Of a DNA stretch of 64,000 bases, positions 10,096-18,271 are shown one piece after another; the first letter of the stretch is position 1; every line of letters begins with the position of its first letter. The stretch comes from an uncultured Coriobacteriaceae bacterium (GTDB taxonomy: Bacteria; Actinomycetota; Coriobacteriia; Coriobacteriales; Coriobacteriaceae): assembly GCA_944319885.1 (NCBI GenBank), contig CALUFC010000003.1, positions 62,001 to 126,000 of the forward strand, in the 5' to 3' direction. The notes beneath the pieces are model-generated. The model made no database searches, had not been told where the DNA came from, and saw only the letters and a program-made list of their open reading frames with translations. The position numbers were made by a program, and so were the translations under genes.

Positions 10096-10153
10096 AAGTA
10101 ACGTTACGTCTCTTATAGTTCTAATCAGCAAAGTAACGTTACGTCGCTTATAG
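10096..10153 (+). promoter_or_regulatory. Tandem operators between tetR and Fe-ADH genes
   Basis: The sequence AAGTAACGTTACGTC, one variable base, then CTTATAG occurs twice, at 10096-10118 and 10131-10153, a period of 35 bases. Each copy contains the perfect palindrome GTAACGTTAC. Palindromes of this length in the space between a tetR gene and its divergent neighbour are typical TetR operators. The TTATAG part of the second copy could also serve as a -10 element. Confidence 0.75.
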
Positions 10154-10178
10154 GCATGTTCTACGAAAGGGGACTATC

Positions 10179-11360
10179 ATGCTCGGCACATTCACATATC
10201 ACAATCCCACGAAGCTCATCTTTGGCACGGAGGCGATGAAGTCTCTTGCGACGGAGCTCGCAGAATACGGGCCCACGATCCAGCTCGTCTATGGCGGTGG
10301 CTCCATCAAGCGCAACGGCATCTACGACCAGGTGATCGCGGCGCTTGAGGTGGCGGGCAAGACCGTCGTCGAGGATGCGGGCGTCATGCCCAACCCCACG
10401 GTCGACAAGCTCAACGAGGGCATCAAGATCGCTCGCGAGCATCACGTGGACTTCCTGCTCGCGGTGGGTGGAGGCTCCTGTATCGACTACGCCAAGGCGG
10501 TTGCCGTCTCTGCCAATCTGCCCGAGGATGTGGATCCTTGGCAGAAGTATTGGGTCGATTTCGACGAGCCGGCGGCGGACCTCGACATCATCCCCGTGGG
10601 CTCGGTCTTAACGATGGTGGGTACCGGCTCGGAGATGAACTGCGGCTCGGTCATCACCAACCATGAGACGAAAATGAAGGTCGGTCACGTTTTCGCCGAT
10701 GCGCGCGTATTCCCCAAGTTCGCGGTGCTCAACCCCGAGTTCACCTACACGCTGCCCAAGTATCAGATGGTGGCTGGTATCTTCGATATCATGAACCATA
10801 TCACCGAGCAGTACTTCTCGGGCGAAGATGACAATACGAGCGACTACCTCTCCGAGGGGCTCATGCGGTCGCTCATCGCCGCCAGCCGCGCCGCCGTGGT
10901 CAACCCGCGCGACTACGAGGCGCGCTCCAACATCATGTGGTGCGCAACTTGGGCGCTTAATACCCTCGTTGCCTGCGGCAAGACCACGGACTGGGAGGTC
11001 CATATGCTCGGCCAGGCTGTGGGTGCGCACACCGACGCCACACATGGCATGACGCTCGCCGCGGTGGCGCTGCCGTATTACCGCCTCATCATGCCGTATG
11101 GCGTTGAGAAATTCGCGCGGTTCGCGACGAACGTGTGGGATGTGGACCCCGCAGGCAAGACGACGGAGGAGCTTGCGACCGCAGGCCTCGATGCGATGGA
11201 GGCGTGGATGCGCGAGATTGGGTGCGTCATGCACACGGGCGAGTTCGGGGTGACCGAGGACATGTTCGAGGGCCTCGCGGACTCAACCCTCGTCATGCAG
11301 GGCGGCTACCACGCGCTCACCCGCGACGAGATCATCCAGATTTTCCGCGAAAGCCTGTAG
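10179..11360 (+). CDS. Iron-containing alcohol dehydrogenase
   Basis: A 393-residue group III metal-dependent alcohol dehydrogenase, closest in style to YqhD/butanol dehydrogenases that reduce aldehydes with NAD(P)H. The nucleotide site is in VYGGGSIKRNG and LAVGGGSCIDYAKAVA. Metal ligands are expected in FDIMNHITEQYF (about residue 200) and in the His-rich stretch EVHMLGQAVGAHTDATHG (about 272-290). AAAGGGG precedes the start. It heads a run of small redox genes and lies behind paired TetR-type operators. Likely role: disposal of reactive or fermentative aldehydes. Confidence 0.93.
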   Translation: MLGTFTYHNPTKLIFGTEAMKSLATELAEYGPTIQLVYGGGSIKRNGIYDQVIAALEVAGKTVVEDAGVMPNPTVDKLNEGIKIAREHHVDFLLAVGGGSCIDYAKAVAVSANLPEDVDPWQKYWVDFDEPAADLDIIPVGSVLTMVGTGSEMNCGSVITNHETKMKVGHVFADARVFPKFAVLNPEFTYTLPKYQMVAGIFDIMNHITEQYFSGEDDNTSDYLSEGLMRSLIAASRAAVVNPRDYEARSNIMWCATWALNTLVACGKTTDWEVHMLGQAVGAHTDATHGMTLAAVALPYYRLIMPYGVEKFARFATNVWDVDPAGKTTEELATAGLDAMEAWMREIGCVMHTGEFGVTEDMFEGLADSTLVMQGGYHALTRDEIIQIFRESL

Positions 11361-11371
11361 GGAGAAATCTC

Positions 11372-11932
11372 ATGAAGAGAAACATCGGATCCAAACCCGC
11401 GCTCTACCCCATGCCCGTTGTGGTGGTGGGCGTCATGAACGGCGACGAGCCCACCTGGACGCTCGTGGCGCACACGGGCATCCCCAGTCACAGCAAGATC
11501 ATGGTGAGCTTGGCCGGCGCGCATTTTATCAATCAGCACATCAAGCAGACCGGTGTGCTCTCCGTGAACGTGGTCGACGAGTCTTGGCTCGATCGAGCGG
11601 ACTTCTGCGGCAGCGTGAGCGGCGCGCGCCAAAGCAAGGCCGACGTCTTCGCTTGGACGGCGGGCGAGGCCGGTGCCCCGCTTATCGACGACGCCAAGCT
11701 CTCCATGGAGTGCCGCGTAGAGGACATCTACGAGATCGACCACTTCGAGAATTTCATCTGCTCGGTCACGAGCACCTATGCGGACGACGCGATCGTGACC
11801 GAGGACGGCAAGGTGGACGTGGCGGCGCTCAGCCCCGTGCTCTTTGAGATGCCTGCTTATACCTACCTTGCTACGGGCGAGAAGATCGCCGATTGCCTGA
11901 GCTTTGCCAGGGCTGCAAAGCGGGGTGCATAA
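11372..11932 (+). CDS. Flavin reductase-like, FMN-binding protein
   Basis: A 186-residue member of the flavin reductase-like domain family (split-barrel FMN binding). The pattern YPMPVVVVGVMN, then VSLAGAHFINQHIKQTGVLSVNVV is typical, as is the 'C.VE....ENFICSVTSTYAD' segment late in the protein. Relatives reduce flavins or simple substrates with NAD(P)H, or act as diflavin electron donors; the true substrate is unknown. It starts 11 bases after the alcohol dehydrogenase stop codon behind AGGGAG, so the two are co-transcribed. Confidence 0.88.
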   Translation: MKRNIGSKPALYPMPVVVVGVMNGDEPTWTLVAHTGIPSHSKIMVSLAGAHFINQHIKQTGVLSVNVVDESWLDRADFCGSVSGARQSKADVFAWTAGEAGAPLIDDAKLSMECRVEDIYEIDHFENFICSVTSTYADDAIVTEDGKVDVAALSPVLFEMPAYTYLATGEKIADCLSFARAAKRGA

Positions 11933-12054
11933 CAAGGGACGTGAGTTGGGGCATGCCATGACAGGCGCGGAGCACATCGCCGATATGGCAGGAACGATCG
12001 AGGTGACGCGCGCATAGAGCACGAGGTGTGGAGCATGCGCAGGCAGGAGGAATC

Positions 12055-12171
12055 ATGCTGACACGAAAGACATTTTTGACGGTTGCGGCAGGCGCGGTCG
12101 CGGCGATGCTCGCCGGCTGCGACGATCGCTCGGATGATGCCGCTGCATGGGCAGAGGGGCTTGGCCTCTAG
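12055..12171 (+). CDS. Small lipoprotein, possibly a truncated relic
   Basis: A 38-codon frame with AGGAGG 4 bases before the ATG. It encodes MLTRKTFLTVAAGAVAAMLAG followed by Cys, a normal lipoprotein signal with the lipobox LAGC and a TRKTFL start that recalls Tat leaders. Only about 17 residues follow the lipid-anchor cysteine before a stop codon. That fits either a tiny lipoprotein or the leftover 5' end of a secreted redox protein whose body has been deleted. The gap before it (11933-12054) holds a 19-codon frame, MTGAEHIADMAGTIEVTRA, with no clear ribosome site. Confidence 0.45.
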   Translation: MLTRKTFLTVAAGAVAAMLAGCDDRSDDAAAWAEGLGL

Positions 12172-12198
12172 AGGCTGCAGTGAGGAGTGGGAGTAACC

Positions 12199-12531
12199 AT
12201 GGCGATCACGGTGAATCTGTATTACACAGGCAAGGATGGCGCGGCGCGCGCCTTTGCGGAGGAGATGGAGGCCACGGGTACGGCGGACGCCATCCGCGCG
12301 GAGGAGGGCAACGTCCGCTATCGCTACTTCCAACCGCTCGATGATTCCGAGACGGTGCTCCTCGTCGACGCTTGGGCAGATCAGGCGGCGCTCGACGCGC
12401 ATCATGCATCGCCCATGATGGCCAAGATCGCGGAGCTGCGCGACAAGTACGACCTGCACATGACCGTGGAGCGCTATATCGCGGACGATGCCGGCGTACC
12501 CCCTCATGATCAGGCGTTTATCCGAGCTTAG
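12199..12531 (+). CDS. Antibiotic biosynthesis monooxygenase (ABM) domain protein
   Basis: A 110-residue single-domain protein with a dimeric ferredoxin-like fold, like YgiN-type putative quinol monooxygenases. The pattern NVRYRYFQPLDDSETVLLVDAWADQAALDAHHASPMM is characteristic: a strand with 'W' and the 'A...H..S' helix. These proteins act on quinols or similar aromatics or serve as small ligand-binding partners; the substrate here is unknown. GGAGTGGGAG precedes the ATG. It belongs to the same run of redox genes as the Fe-alcohol dehydrogenase. Confidence 0.88.
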   Translation: MAITVNLYYTGKDGAARAFAEEMEATGTADAIRAEEGNVRYRYFQPLDDSETVLLVDAWADQAALDAHHASPMMAKIAELRDKYDLHMTVERYIADDAGVPPHDQAFIRA

Positions 12532-12566
12532 CTGGACATTAGCGTGCAATTGAAAGGAGCCGATCG

Positions 12567-13103
12567 ATGAATATCGTGATATTGCAGGGGAGTCCCAATC
12601 GCGATGGCTCTACGGCGATACTTACGGACGAGTTTGCGCGCGGTGCCGCCGAGGTGGGACATGCCGTCCAGCGCATCGACGTGGCACGCGAGGACATTCA
12701 TGCATGTGCGGGATGCGTCGCCTGTGGGTACGGTGCCGGGCCGTGCGTTCAGCGCGACGGTATGGGTGCGATTCTCGATGAGATCCTCAGTGCCGACATG
12801 GTGGTCTTTGCGACGCCGCTTTACTATTACGGCATGACGGCGCAGCTCAAGGTTGTGATCGACCGGTTTTGCTCGGAGAATACCGCCATCAGCTCGCGCA
12901 GGCTCAAGGCGGTGCTTCTCGCCGTGGCGTGGAATGCTGACGACTGGACGTTTGACGCCTTGGTCGCGCATTACGAGACGCTCTGCCGGTACCTCGACAT
13001 GACCGATTGCGGGCAGGTGCTCGGCTACGGTTGCGGCACGCCGAGGATGACGCGCCATACGGATGCTCCGCGGCAAGCGTACGAGCTGGGACGCTCCCTG
13101 TAA
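12567..13103 (+). CDS. NADPH-dependent FMN reductase / flavodoxin-like protein
   Basis: A 178-residue flavodoxin-fold oxidoreductase. The FMN phosphate loop is LQGSPNRDGSTAILTDEF near the N-terminus. The segment HACAGCVACGYGAGPCVQRDGM is the Cys-rich loop common in iron-sulfur-flavoprotein-like and azoreductase-like members of the family. TPLYYYGMTAQLKVVIDRF is the second FMN contact. It probably reduces a small substrate with NAD(P)H in the cytoplasm. GAAAGGAG lies ahead of the ATG. It is the last plus-strand gene before the convergent LysR gene. Confidence 0.9.
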   Translation: MNIVILQGSPNRDGSTAILTDEFARGAAEVGHAVQRIDVAREDIHACAGCVACGYGAGPCVQRDGMGAILDEILSADMVVFATPLYYYGMTAQLKVVIDRFCSENTAISSRRLKAVLLAVAWNADDWTFDALVAHYETLCRYLDMTDCGQVLGYGCGTPRMTRHTDAPRQAYELGRSL

Positions 13104-13216
13104 GGGTTTACTGACGGGGAAACGAGTCCTTATACCTGGACAATCCTGTTTTTATTCCGATAGCATTAGTGATTATATGCCCAGAGCGTAGCGATTCGTC
13201 CGCGCGGCACGGGCGT

Positions 13217-14131
13217 TCAGCTCTCTGCAGGGGCACGCTCGGCCTCATGTCCTTCTCGCATGAAGTCCAAGAAGCGGGCGGCGGCGTTTCCGAGCGGCGC
13301 ATCGCGCTTCCATGCGACATCGATGACCGAGACAAGCGGCGGGAAGAGCAGCCGACTCGTAAGACCGGTTTCAGGCCCCGTGCCGACAAGCCCGTCGAAG
13401 GCGAGCATGCGTCCCACGCCCTCGCGCACGAGCATGCTGCCGTTGAAGGCGAGGTTGACGGTTGCCGCGATCTCGGGCGCCGGAGCGCGATCGCCAAACC
13501 ATGAGGCAAGCTCACCCGCGATATGACCGTCTCGGTAATAGCGCTCCGGCACGATGATCGGGGTCGTGGCAAGATCCTCCGGCCCCACGGTCTCGCGTGA
13601 GGCGAGGGGATCGTCCGTCCGCATGGTGACGCACCAGGCGTCGGTGGGCCGCAGGCGTATGTGCGCATAGCGGTCGATGTTAGGGTGCGACATGAGCACG
13701 GCGAAATCGTCGAGTCCTCGCTCAAGCCGCTCCAAGATGTCGGGGGCGTTGCCGCTGTGGATGTGGAATCGTACGTCATGATATCGCTCGCGAAACGTGC
13801 GGATCTGGGCGGCGACCACGCGCATCCCTTCGGACTCGCCGGCCCCTATGTGCACATCGCCCTCGACGAGCTCGGAGGCCCGTGCGAAGTCCGCTTCGGT
13901 CTGATCGGCGAGCGCGATGATCTCTTGTGCGCGACGTCGCAGATAGAGCCCGGACTCGGTTGGGCTGACATGGCGTGAGCCCCGCTCAAGGAGCGTGGTG
14001 CCGAGCTCGCGTTCAAGTGCGGAGATCTGTCTCGATAGGGCGGGTTGCGTTATGTGGAGCAGTTCGGCGGCGCGCGACATGGTGCCTGCGTCGCACACGG
14101 TCAAGAAGTAGCGGAGCACGCGGATATCCAT
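13217..14131 (-). CDS. LysR-family transcriptional regulator
   Basis: A 304-residue LysR regulator. The N-terminal winged helix-turn-helix is canonical: MDIRVLRYFLTVCDAGTMSRAAELLHITQPALSRQISALE, in the standard position. The C-terminal effector domain (about 90-295) has the usual LysR substrate-binding look. The start MDIRVLR has GGAG 8 bases upstream; two codons with Met lie earlier. It is divergent from the cyclophilin-like/aldo-keto reductase operon, the classic layout for a LysR activator and its target. The effector is unknown. Confidence 0.95.
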   Translation of the reverse strand: MDIRVLRYFLTVCDAGTMSRAAELLHITQPALSRQISALERELGTTLLERGSRHVSPTESGLYLRRRAQEIIALADQTEADFARASELVEGDVHIGAGESEGMRVVAAQIRTFRERYHDVRFHIHSGNAPDILERLERGLDDFAVLMSHPNIDRYAHIRLRPTDAWCVTMRTDDPLASRETVGPEDLATTPIIVPERYYRDGHIAGELASWFGDRAPAPEIAATVNLAFNGSMLVREGVGRMLAFDGLVGTGPETGLTSRLLFPPLVSVIDVAWKRDAPLGNAAARFLDFMREGHEAERAPAES

Positions 14132-14288
14132 GACAGTCTCCAACATCAATATATATGCATGTTAGTAATAGATAGCCATAAAGTATAAGCAATTGTATAT
14201 GAAGCTGGCGCGTATGATACTACAGATGTCAAGAAACCAGGTGCGAAGTGGTTCGTGCTGAGCGGGGCAGAAAGGGGCGCCGGCGACC

Positions 14289-14657
14289 ATGCGGATCGCG
14301 CTGAGATTTGACGATACCTCAATCACAGGCCTGCTCAACGCCAGCGAGACCTCCCGTGCGTTTGCCGGGCGCCTTCCCCTCAGCCTCCATATGAGCGGAT
14401 CGGGTATCGATTTGTGCGGAAGGCTCCCGTTCGATCTGCCGGTCGATGCGGCGCTCGTGCATTGCGGATGGGCCAATGGGGACATCAACTATTGCCCGGG
14501 TGGAGGTTGGCTCGCGGTGTTGTTTGGCGACGAGGAAAACTCCAGACGCTACAGCGGCCAGGTGACCCTGGGGCATGTGGAGTGCCCGCTCGAGGTGCTG
14601 CGCGATCTTTGCGGGCCGTGCGATGTCGAGATAGAGCGCGTAAGCGAAGGGGAATAG
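14289..14657 (+). CDS. Cyclophilin-like fold protein
   Basis: A 122-residue protein that matches the 'cyclophilin-like' domain family, with the pattern MRIALRFDD, G.L......A..FAGRLPLSLHMSGSGIDLCGRLPF, and the DINYCPGGGWLAVLFGD strand. This is a beta-barrel of unknown activity that is often found with aldo-keto reductases, flavodoxins and cupins. It need not be a prolyl isomerase. GAAAGGGGCG lies 12 bases before the ATG. It is first in the plus-strand operon that diverges from lysR. Confidence 0.8.
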   Translation: MRIALRFDDTSITGLLNASETSRAFAGRLPLSLHMSGSGIDLCGRLPFDLPVDAALVHCGWANGDINYCPGGGWLAVLFGDEENSRRYSGQVTLGHVECPLEVLRDLCGPCDVEIERVSEGE

Positions 14658-14685
14658 GTAACCAGCGAAAACGAGGGTGAGTGGC

Positions 14686-15714
14686 ATGAAGCAGACGATG
14701 AGATACACCACGCTTGGACACTCGGGGATAGAGGTGTCGCGCCTGTGCCTCGGCGGCATGAGCTTCGGCGCCCCGTCCGCCGACTTCCACCTCTGGACTA
14801 TCGGCAAGGATGAAACACGCGCGGTCATCAAGCGGGCGCTCGACCAGGGCATCAACTTCATCGATACGGCCAACGGCTACGCGCACGGCACGAGCGAGGA
14901 GTACATCGGCGCGGCGCTCCGCGAGCTCGGCGTCCCGCGCGACAAGGTGGTATTGGCGAGCAAGGTCTACTTCAACGAGGGTCGCCTCTCGCGCGAGGCC
15001 ATCAACCGCGAGATCGAGGGCTCGCTCAAGCGCTTGGGCACGGACTACCTCGACCTCTACATCATCCATCGTTTCGATTACGGCACGCCGATCGAGGAGA
15101 CCATGGAGGCGCTCGACGAGCTCGTGCGCGCCGGCAAGGTGCGTGCGCTCGGTGCAAGCGAGATGTACGCGTACCAGCTGCACAACATGCAGGTCGTGGC
15201 AGAGCAAAACGGTTGGACGACCTTCACGAGCATGCAGTGCCACTACAACCTGCTCTATCGCGAGGACGAGCGCGAGATGATTCCCGTGTGCCGTCAGTTT
15301 GGCATGGCACTCACGCCGTACAGCCCCATGGCGTCGGGACACCTGTGCCGCCCGACCTGGGAGGGGACGAGCCATCGCGCCGAGACCGATGCGACCGTCC
15401 GTAACAAATACGATGCCGACCGTGAGCGCGACATGCCGATCGTCGACCGCGTGGCCGAGCTTGCCCGCCGCCGCGGCGTGTCCATGGCGCAGATCGCGCT
15501 TGCTTGGCACTGGGCGCGCGGTGTCGAGGCTCCCGTCGTGGGCTGCTCCAGACCCGAGCGCGTGGACGACGCGGTGGCGGCGCTTGATGTGGAGCTCACG
15601 TCGGACGAGGTTGACTATCTCGAGGAGCCCTATGTGGCGCACGAGCTGGTTGGCCCTATCGGGCGTCCCGGCGAGAAGGAGCTGGCGGGTACGACCGATC
15701 CGAATAAGAAGTAA
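14686..15714 (+). CDS. Aldo/keto reductase
   Basis: A 342-residue TIM-barrel reductase that reduces aldehydes or ketones with NADPH. The catalytic tetrad is largely visible: Asp and Tyr in FIDTANGYAHG, Lys in LASKVYF, and His in LYIIHRFDYG. The cofactor segment PVVGCSRPERVDDAV is near the C-terminus. It resembles the YajO/Tas subgroup. A Thr/Asp/Lys tail is slightly extended. The ATG with GAGGG upstream is preferred to a GTG three codons earlier. It lies between the cyclophilin-like and carboxymuconolactone decarboxylase-like genes in one direction. Confidence 0.95.
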   Translation: MKQTMRYTTLGHSGIEVSRLCLGGMSFGAPSADFHLWTIGKDETRAVIKRALDQGINFIDTANGYAHGTSEEYIGAALRELGVPRDKVVLASKVYFNEGRLSREAINREIEGSLKRLGTDYLDLYIIHRFDYGTPIEETMEALDELVRAGKVRALGASEMYAYQLHNMQVVAEQNGWTTFTSMQCHYNLLYREDEREMIPVCRQFGMALTPYSPMASGHLCRPTWEGTSHRAETDATVRNKYDADRERDMPIVDRVAELARRRGVSMAQIALAWHWARGVEAPVVGCSRPERVDDAVAALDVELTSDEVDYLEEPYVAHELVGPIGRPGEKELAGTTDPNKK

Positions 15715-15792
15715 CGCGGAGGCTCACGCTTAGGTATCAAGCGGATGGATGCGCGGTGATGCCAACGCATGGCGCCCGAGAGGGGAGACAAG

Positions 15793-16512
15793 ATGGCGGA
15801 TTATCAAGGTGTTGCAGGGCTTGAGGCGACCGATCCCGAGTTCGCGGAGCGTTTCGCCTACTTCGCAGGCGAGGAGGTGCCGGGCGAGGAGGCGGCTGCG
15901 CTGCCCGCACGCGAGCGTTACCTGGCGATTCTCGCGGCGTTGCTCGGCTGTCAGGGTGTGGACGAGTTTCGCGTCATGCTTTCCGAGGCGCTCGATGCGG
16001 CGCTTTCGCCCGTCGAAGTGCGCGAGCTCGTCTACCAGGCGACGGCGTATCTGGGCATCGGTCGTACGCGTCCGTTTTTCTCGGCGCTCAACGAGACGCT
16101 GGCGGAGCGCGGCGTCGAGCTGCCACTCGAGCCGCAAGAAACGACCACGCTCGAGACACGGGGAGCTGCCGGCAACCAGAAGCAGATCGACTACTTCGGC
16201 GAGGGCATGCAGAGGAATTGGGAAACAGGCCCTGAGGATCGCGCGGTGGTCAACCGGTGGCTCGCGGAGAATTGCTTCGGTGATTACTACACGCGCGGCG
16301 GTCTGAGCGACCTCGATCGCGAGCTCGTCACCTTTTGCTACATCGCGGCACAGGGCGGATGCGAGCCGCAGGCCGCGGCGCATGCTGGTGCCAACTTAGG
16401 GCTCGGGCGTTCCAAGGACTTCATGTATCGCGCGGTCATGCAGATGCTGCCCTATATCGGGTATCCCCGCAGCCTAAATGCGCTGACATGTATCGATAAC
16501 GCAGCTAAGTAA
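15793..16512 (+). CDS. Carboxymuconolactone decarboxylase-family protein
   Basis: A 239-residue protein with two helical carboxymuconolactone decarboxylase/AhpD-type units (roughly residues 35-115 and 150-235). The first has ALLGCQGVDEFRVMLSEALDAALSPVEVRELVYQATAYLGIGR; the second has LVTFCYIAAQGGCEPQAAAHAGANLGLGRS. Single cysteines are present rather than a clear CxxC peroxidase pair, so AhpD-like peroxidase activity is doubtful. Such proteins accompany cupins and aldo-keto reductases in many anaerobes, with unknown substrate. AGAGGGGAG precedes the chosen ATG. Confidence 0.9.
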   Translation: MADYQGVAGLEATDPEFAERFAYFAGEEVPGEEAAALPARERYLAILAALLGCQGVDEFRVMLSEALDAALSPVEVRELVYQATAYLGIGRTRPFFSALNETLAERGVELPLEPQETTTLETRGAAGNQKQIDYFGEGMQRNWETGPEDRAVVNRWLAENCFGDYYTRGGLSDLDRELVTFCYIAAQGGCEPQAAAHAGANLGLGRSKDFMYRAVMQMLPYIGYPRSLNALTCIDNAAK

Positions 16513-16586
16513 ACCTGGGGCAAGTATGATGCGCCTGGCTAGGGGAGCCGGGCCAGCGCGTCCCGCTGAGATCAAAAGGAGAGATC

Positions 16587-17006
16587 ATGAGCAACACGGC
16601 CGATTTCACCCCGATGTTTGGCATGGGCAACCCCAACGACGCCTACGCGCAGTACTTCATCGGCAATTCGTATCTCAACCCGCTCACCAACCCTGTGGAG
16701 GCAGGGATTGGCCTCTCAAATGTGACCTTCGAGCCGGGTTGCCGCAACAACTGGCACATCCACCATGCCGACAAGGGCGGCGGGCAGATCCTCATCTGCA
16801 CCGACGGCCACGGCTGGTACCAGGAGTGGGGCAAGTCGCCGCAGGAGCTCACGCCCGGTACCGTCGTGGTGATCCCCGCCGGCGTCAAGCATTGGCATGG
16901 CGCCGCGCGCGACAGCTGGTTTAGCCACATCGCCTTCGAGGCGCCGGGCGAGGGTTGCTCCAATGAGTGGCTCGAGCCCGTTGCAGACGAGGATTATCCT
17001 GCGTAG
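16587..17006 (+). CDS. Cupin-domain protein
   Basis: A 139-residue single cupin barrel. The metal-binding motif 1 is seen as EPGCRNNWHIHHADKGGGQIL, and motif 2 as GTVVVIPAGVKHWHGA, so the His ligands are intact. The protein is small and cytoplasmic, and could be an isomerase, dioxygenase-like enzyme or sensor; the reaction is not predictable. AAAAGGAG precedes the ATG. It follows the carboxymuconolactone decarboxylase-like gene, a pairing seen in many genomes where the two can even be fused. Confidence 0.92.
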   Translation: MSNTADFTPMFGMGNPNDAYAQYFIGNSYLNPLTNPVEAGIGLSNVTFEPGCRNNWHIHHADKGGGQILICTDGHGWYQEWGKSPQELTPGTVVVIPAGVKHWHGAARDSWFSHIAFEAPGEGCSNEWLEPVADEDYPA

Positions 17007-17059
17007 GGACGATATGTGACTCGAGGCAGTCAGTTTAATTGCTAGAAAGGAGAACGGAT

Positions 17060-17524
17060 ATGGGCAAAACGTTGGTAGCGTTTTTCTCGGCAAGTGGCGT
17101 GACCGCTCAAAAGGCGCAGGAAATCGCTGAAGCGACGGGTGCTGACCTGTATGAGATTAAGCCTGCTGAGCGCTACACCGCTGCCGATCTTGACTGGACC
17201 AATAAGCAGAGCCGTAGCTCGCAGGAAATGGAAAACGATGCGTGCCGCCCGGCGATCGCCGGTTCCCCGGTGGACATGCACGCCTACGATACGGTGTTTG
17301 TGGGATTTCCCATTTGGTGGTACGTGGAGCCGCGCATCATCGATACGTTCCTCGAAGCGTATGATTTCTCAGGCAAGACGATGATTCCATTTGCAACCTC
17401 AGGCAGCAGCGGTATTGGCGGAGCCGAGAAGCGCATGCGGGGCATATGCCCTGCCGCTACTTGGAATCCTGGCAAGCTGCTGAATGGTATCGACGCGGGA
17501 ACATGGGCGGCAGCTCAGCAGTAA
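17060..17524 (+). CDS. Flavodoxin
   Basis: A 154-residue flavodoxin-fold electron carrier. The FMN phosphate loop is FFSASGVTAQKAQEIAEATGADLYEI, in which the usual T/S-x-T-G is replaced by SASGVT as in many gut anaerobes. The isoalloxazine contact is VFVGFPIWWYVEPRIIDTFLE. Flavodoxins of this type pair with the aldo-keto reductase/cupin cluster. AGAAAGGAGAAC precedes the ATG; an earlier in-frame codon lacks a ribosome site. It is the last gene of the LysR-linked operon. Confidence 0.93.
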   Translation: MGKTLVAFFSASGVTAQKAQEIAEATGADLYEIKPAERYTAADLDWTNKQSRSSQEMENDACRPAIAGSPVDMHAYDTVFVGFPIWWYVEPRIIDTFLEAYDFSGKTMIPFATSGSSGIGGAEKRMRGICPAATWNPGKLLNGIDAGTWAAAQQ

Positions 17525-17590
17525 CGTCCCGTGCTTGCCATCTAGCGCTTGGCCATGGAATGTGTGAAGGTCGGCCATCCCGGCATTAGC

Positions 17591-17629
17591 ATGCTGGGAC
17601 TCAGGTCTCATTGGCAGGAGTCCCGGCAT
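17591..17629 (+). terminator. Hairpin after flavodoxin gene, possible terminator
   Basis: A 12-bp stem with one G-U pair (17591-17602 with 17618-17629) and a 15-base loop. A run of six T's lies 25 bases beyond it rather than directly adjacent, so termination is uncertain. It sits in the 17525-17938 gap, which has no gene and also holds the inverted-repeat element at 17679-17859. Confidence 0.35.
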
Positions 17630-17678
17630 GACGCGTCCCATGCTCAAAACGAGTTTTTTCTTGCAAACGCCCGATATG

Positions 17679-17859
17679 TGTCATTTAGTTCAGATTCCGG
17701 AGCAATGAGATGAATTCATGGCGCTGTCGGGCTTATCGCGACAGCATATTGCAAGTATGAAGCCATAAAACATGGAACTGTTGTTCTACAACGAGCTGGA
17801 TTATGTCGTTCGGGGTGATGTGCGGCCAAATAATGCTCCGGAATCTGAACTAAATGACA
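17679..17859. mobile_element. MITE-like element with 26-bp perfect inverted repeats
   Basis: A 181-base element. The ends at 17679-17704 and 17834-17859 are perfect inverted repeats of 26 bases, beginning TGTCATTTAGTTCAGATTCC. The interior has no coding potential but contains a small CTGTCG/CGACAG hairpin. There is no transposase and no clear target-site duplication, so it would be a non-autonomous element that depends on a transposase elsewhere, or another kind of palindromic repeat. It lies just upstream of the cysteine-rich small-domain gene. Confidence 0.65.
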
Positions 17860-17938
17860 AAAAGAGGCCGCCATTTTCAAAAAACTCAGGTCGCGCGTAT
17901 CATCATGCGTGAAAAACGGCTTGGACGGTTGGAGCATC

Positions 17939-18235
17939 ATGAACGCAATACCTCGGGAGACGCCCCAGGGGCACTATCGGTTCTTCAACCATGCTGCATG
18001 TGAGTTTTACCCCTGCCACGACATGCCGGCAGACGAGCTCAACTGCCTGTTCTGTTTCTGCCCGCTGTATGCACTCGGTCCTGATTGCGGTGGCAACTTT
18101 ACGTACGTGGGCGAGCACGGCAACATCAAGGACTGCTCCGCGTGTACCGTGCCGCATCGGCGTGAGAACTACGACTACATCATGAACAGGTTTGCCGACA
18201 TCCAGAAGCTGGCGAAACCGCGCGACAAAGCGTGA
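17939..18235 (+). CDS. Cysteine-rich small domain protein
   Basis: A 98-residue protein matching the cysteine-rich small domain family (Pfam PF04071 as I recall it). The pattern is complete: FFNHAACEFYPCHDM, ELNCLFCFCPLYALGPDCGGNF, then a segment ending KDCSACTVPH and ENYDYIMNRF. The ten or so cysteines and conserved His suggest zinc or Fe-S binding. Family members are often found near cobalamin biosynthesis genes, but no such genes are visible here. GGAG lies 6 bases before the ATG. A GTG 10 codons earlier would put the start closer to the adjacent inverted-repeat element. Confidence 0.85.
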   Translation: MNAIPRETPQGHYRFFNHAACEFYPCHDMPADELNCLFCFCPLYALGPDCGGNFTYVGEHGNIKDCSACTVPHRRENYDYIMNRFADIQKLAKPRDKA

Positions 18236-18271
18236 TACCGCACATGCCAGCTGCGAAAAGCGACCGATTGC

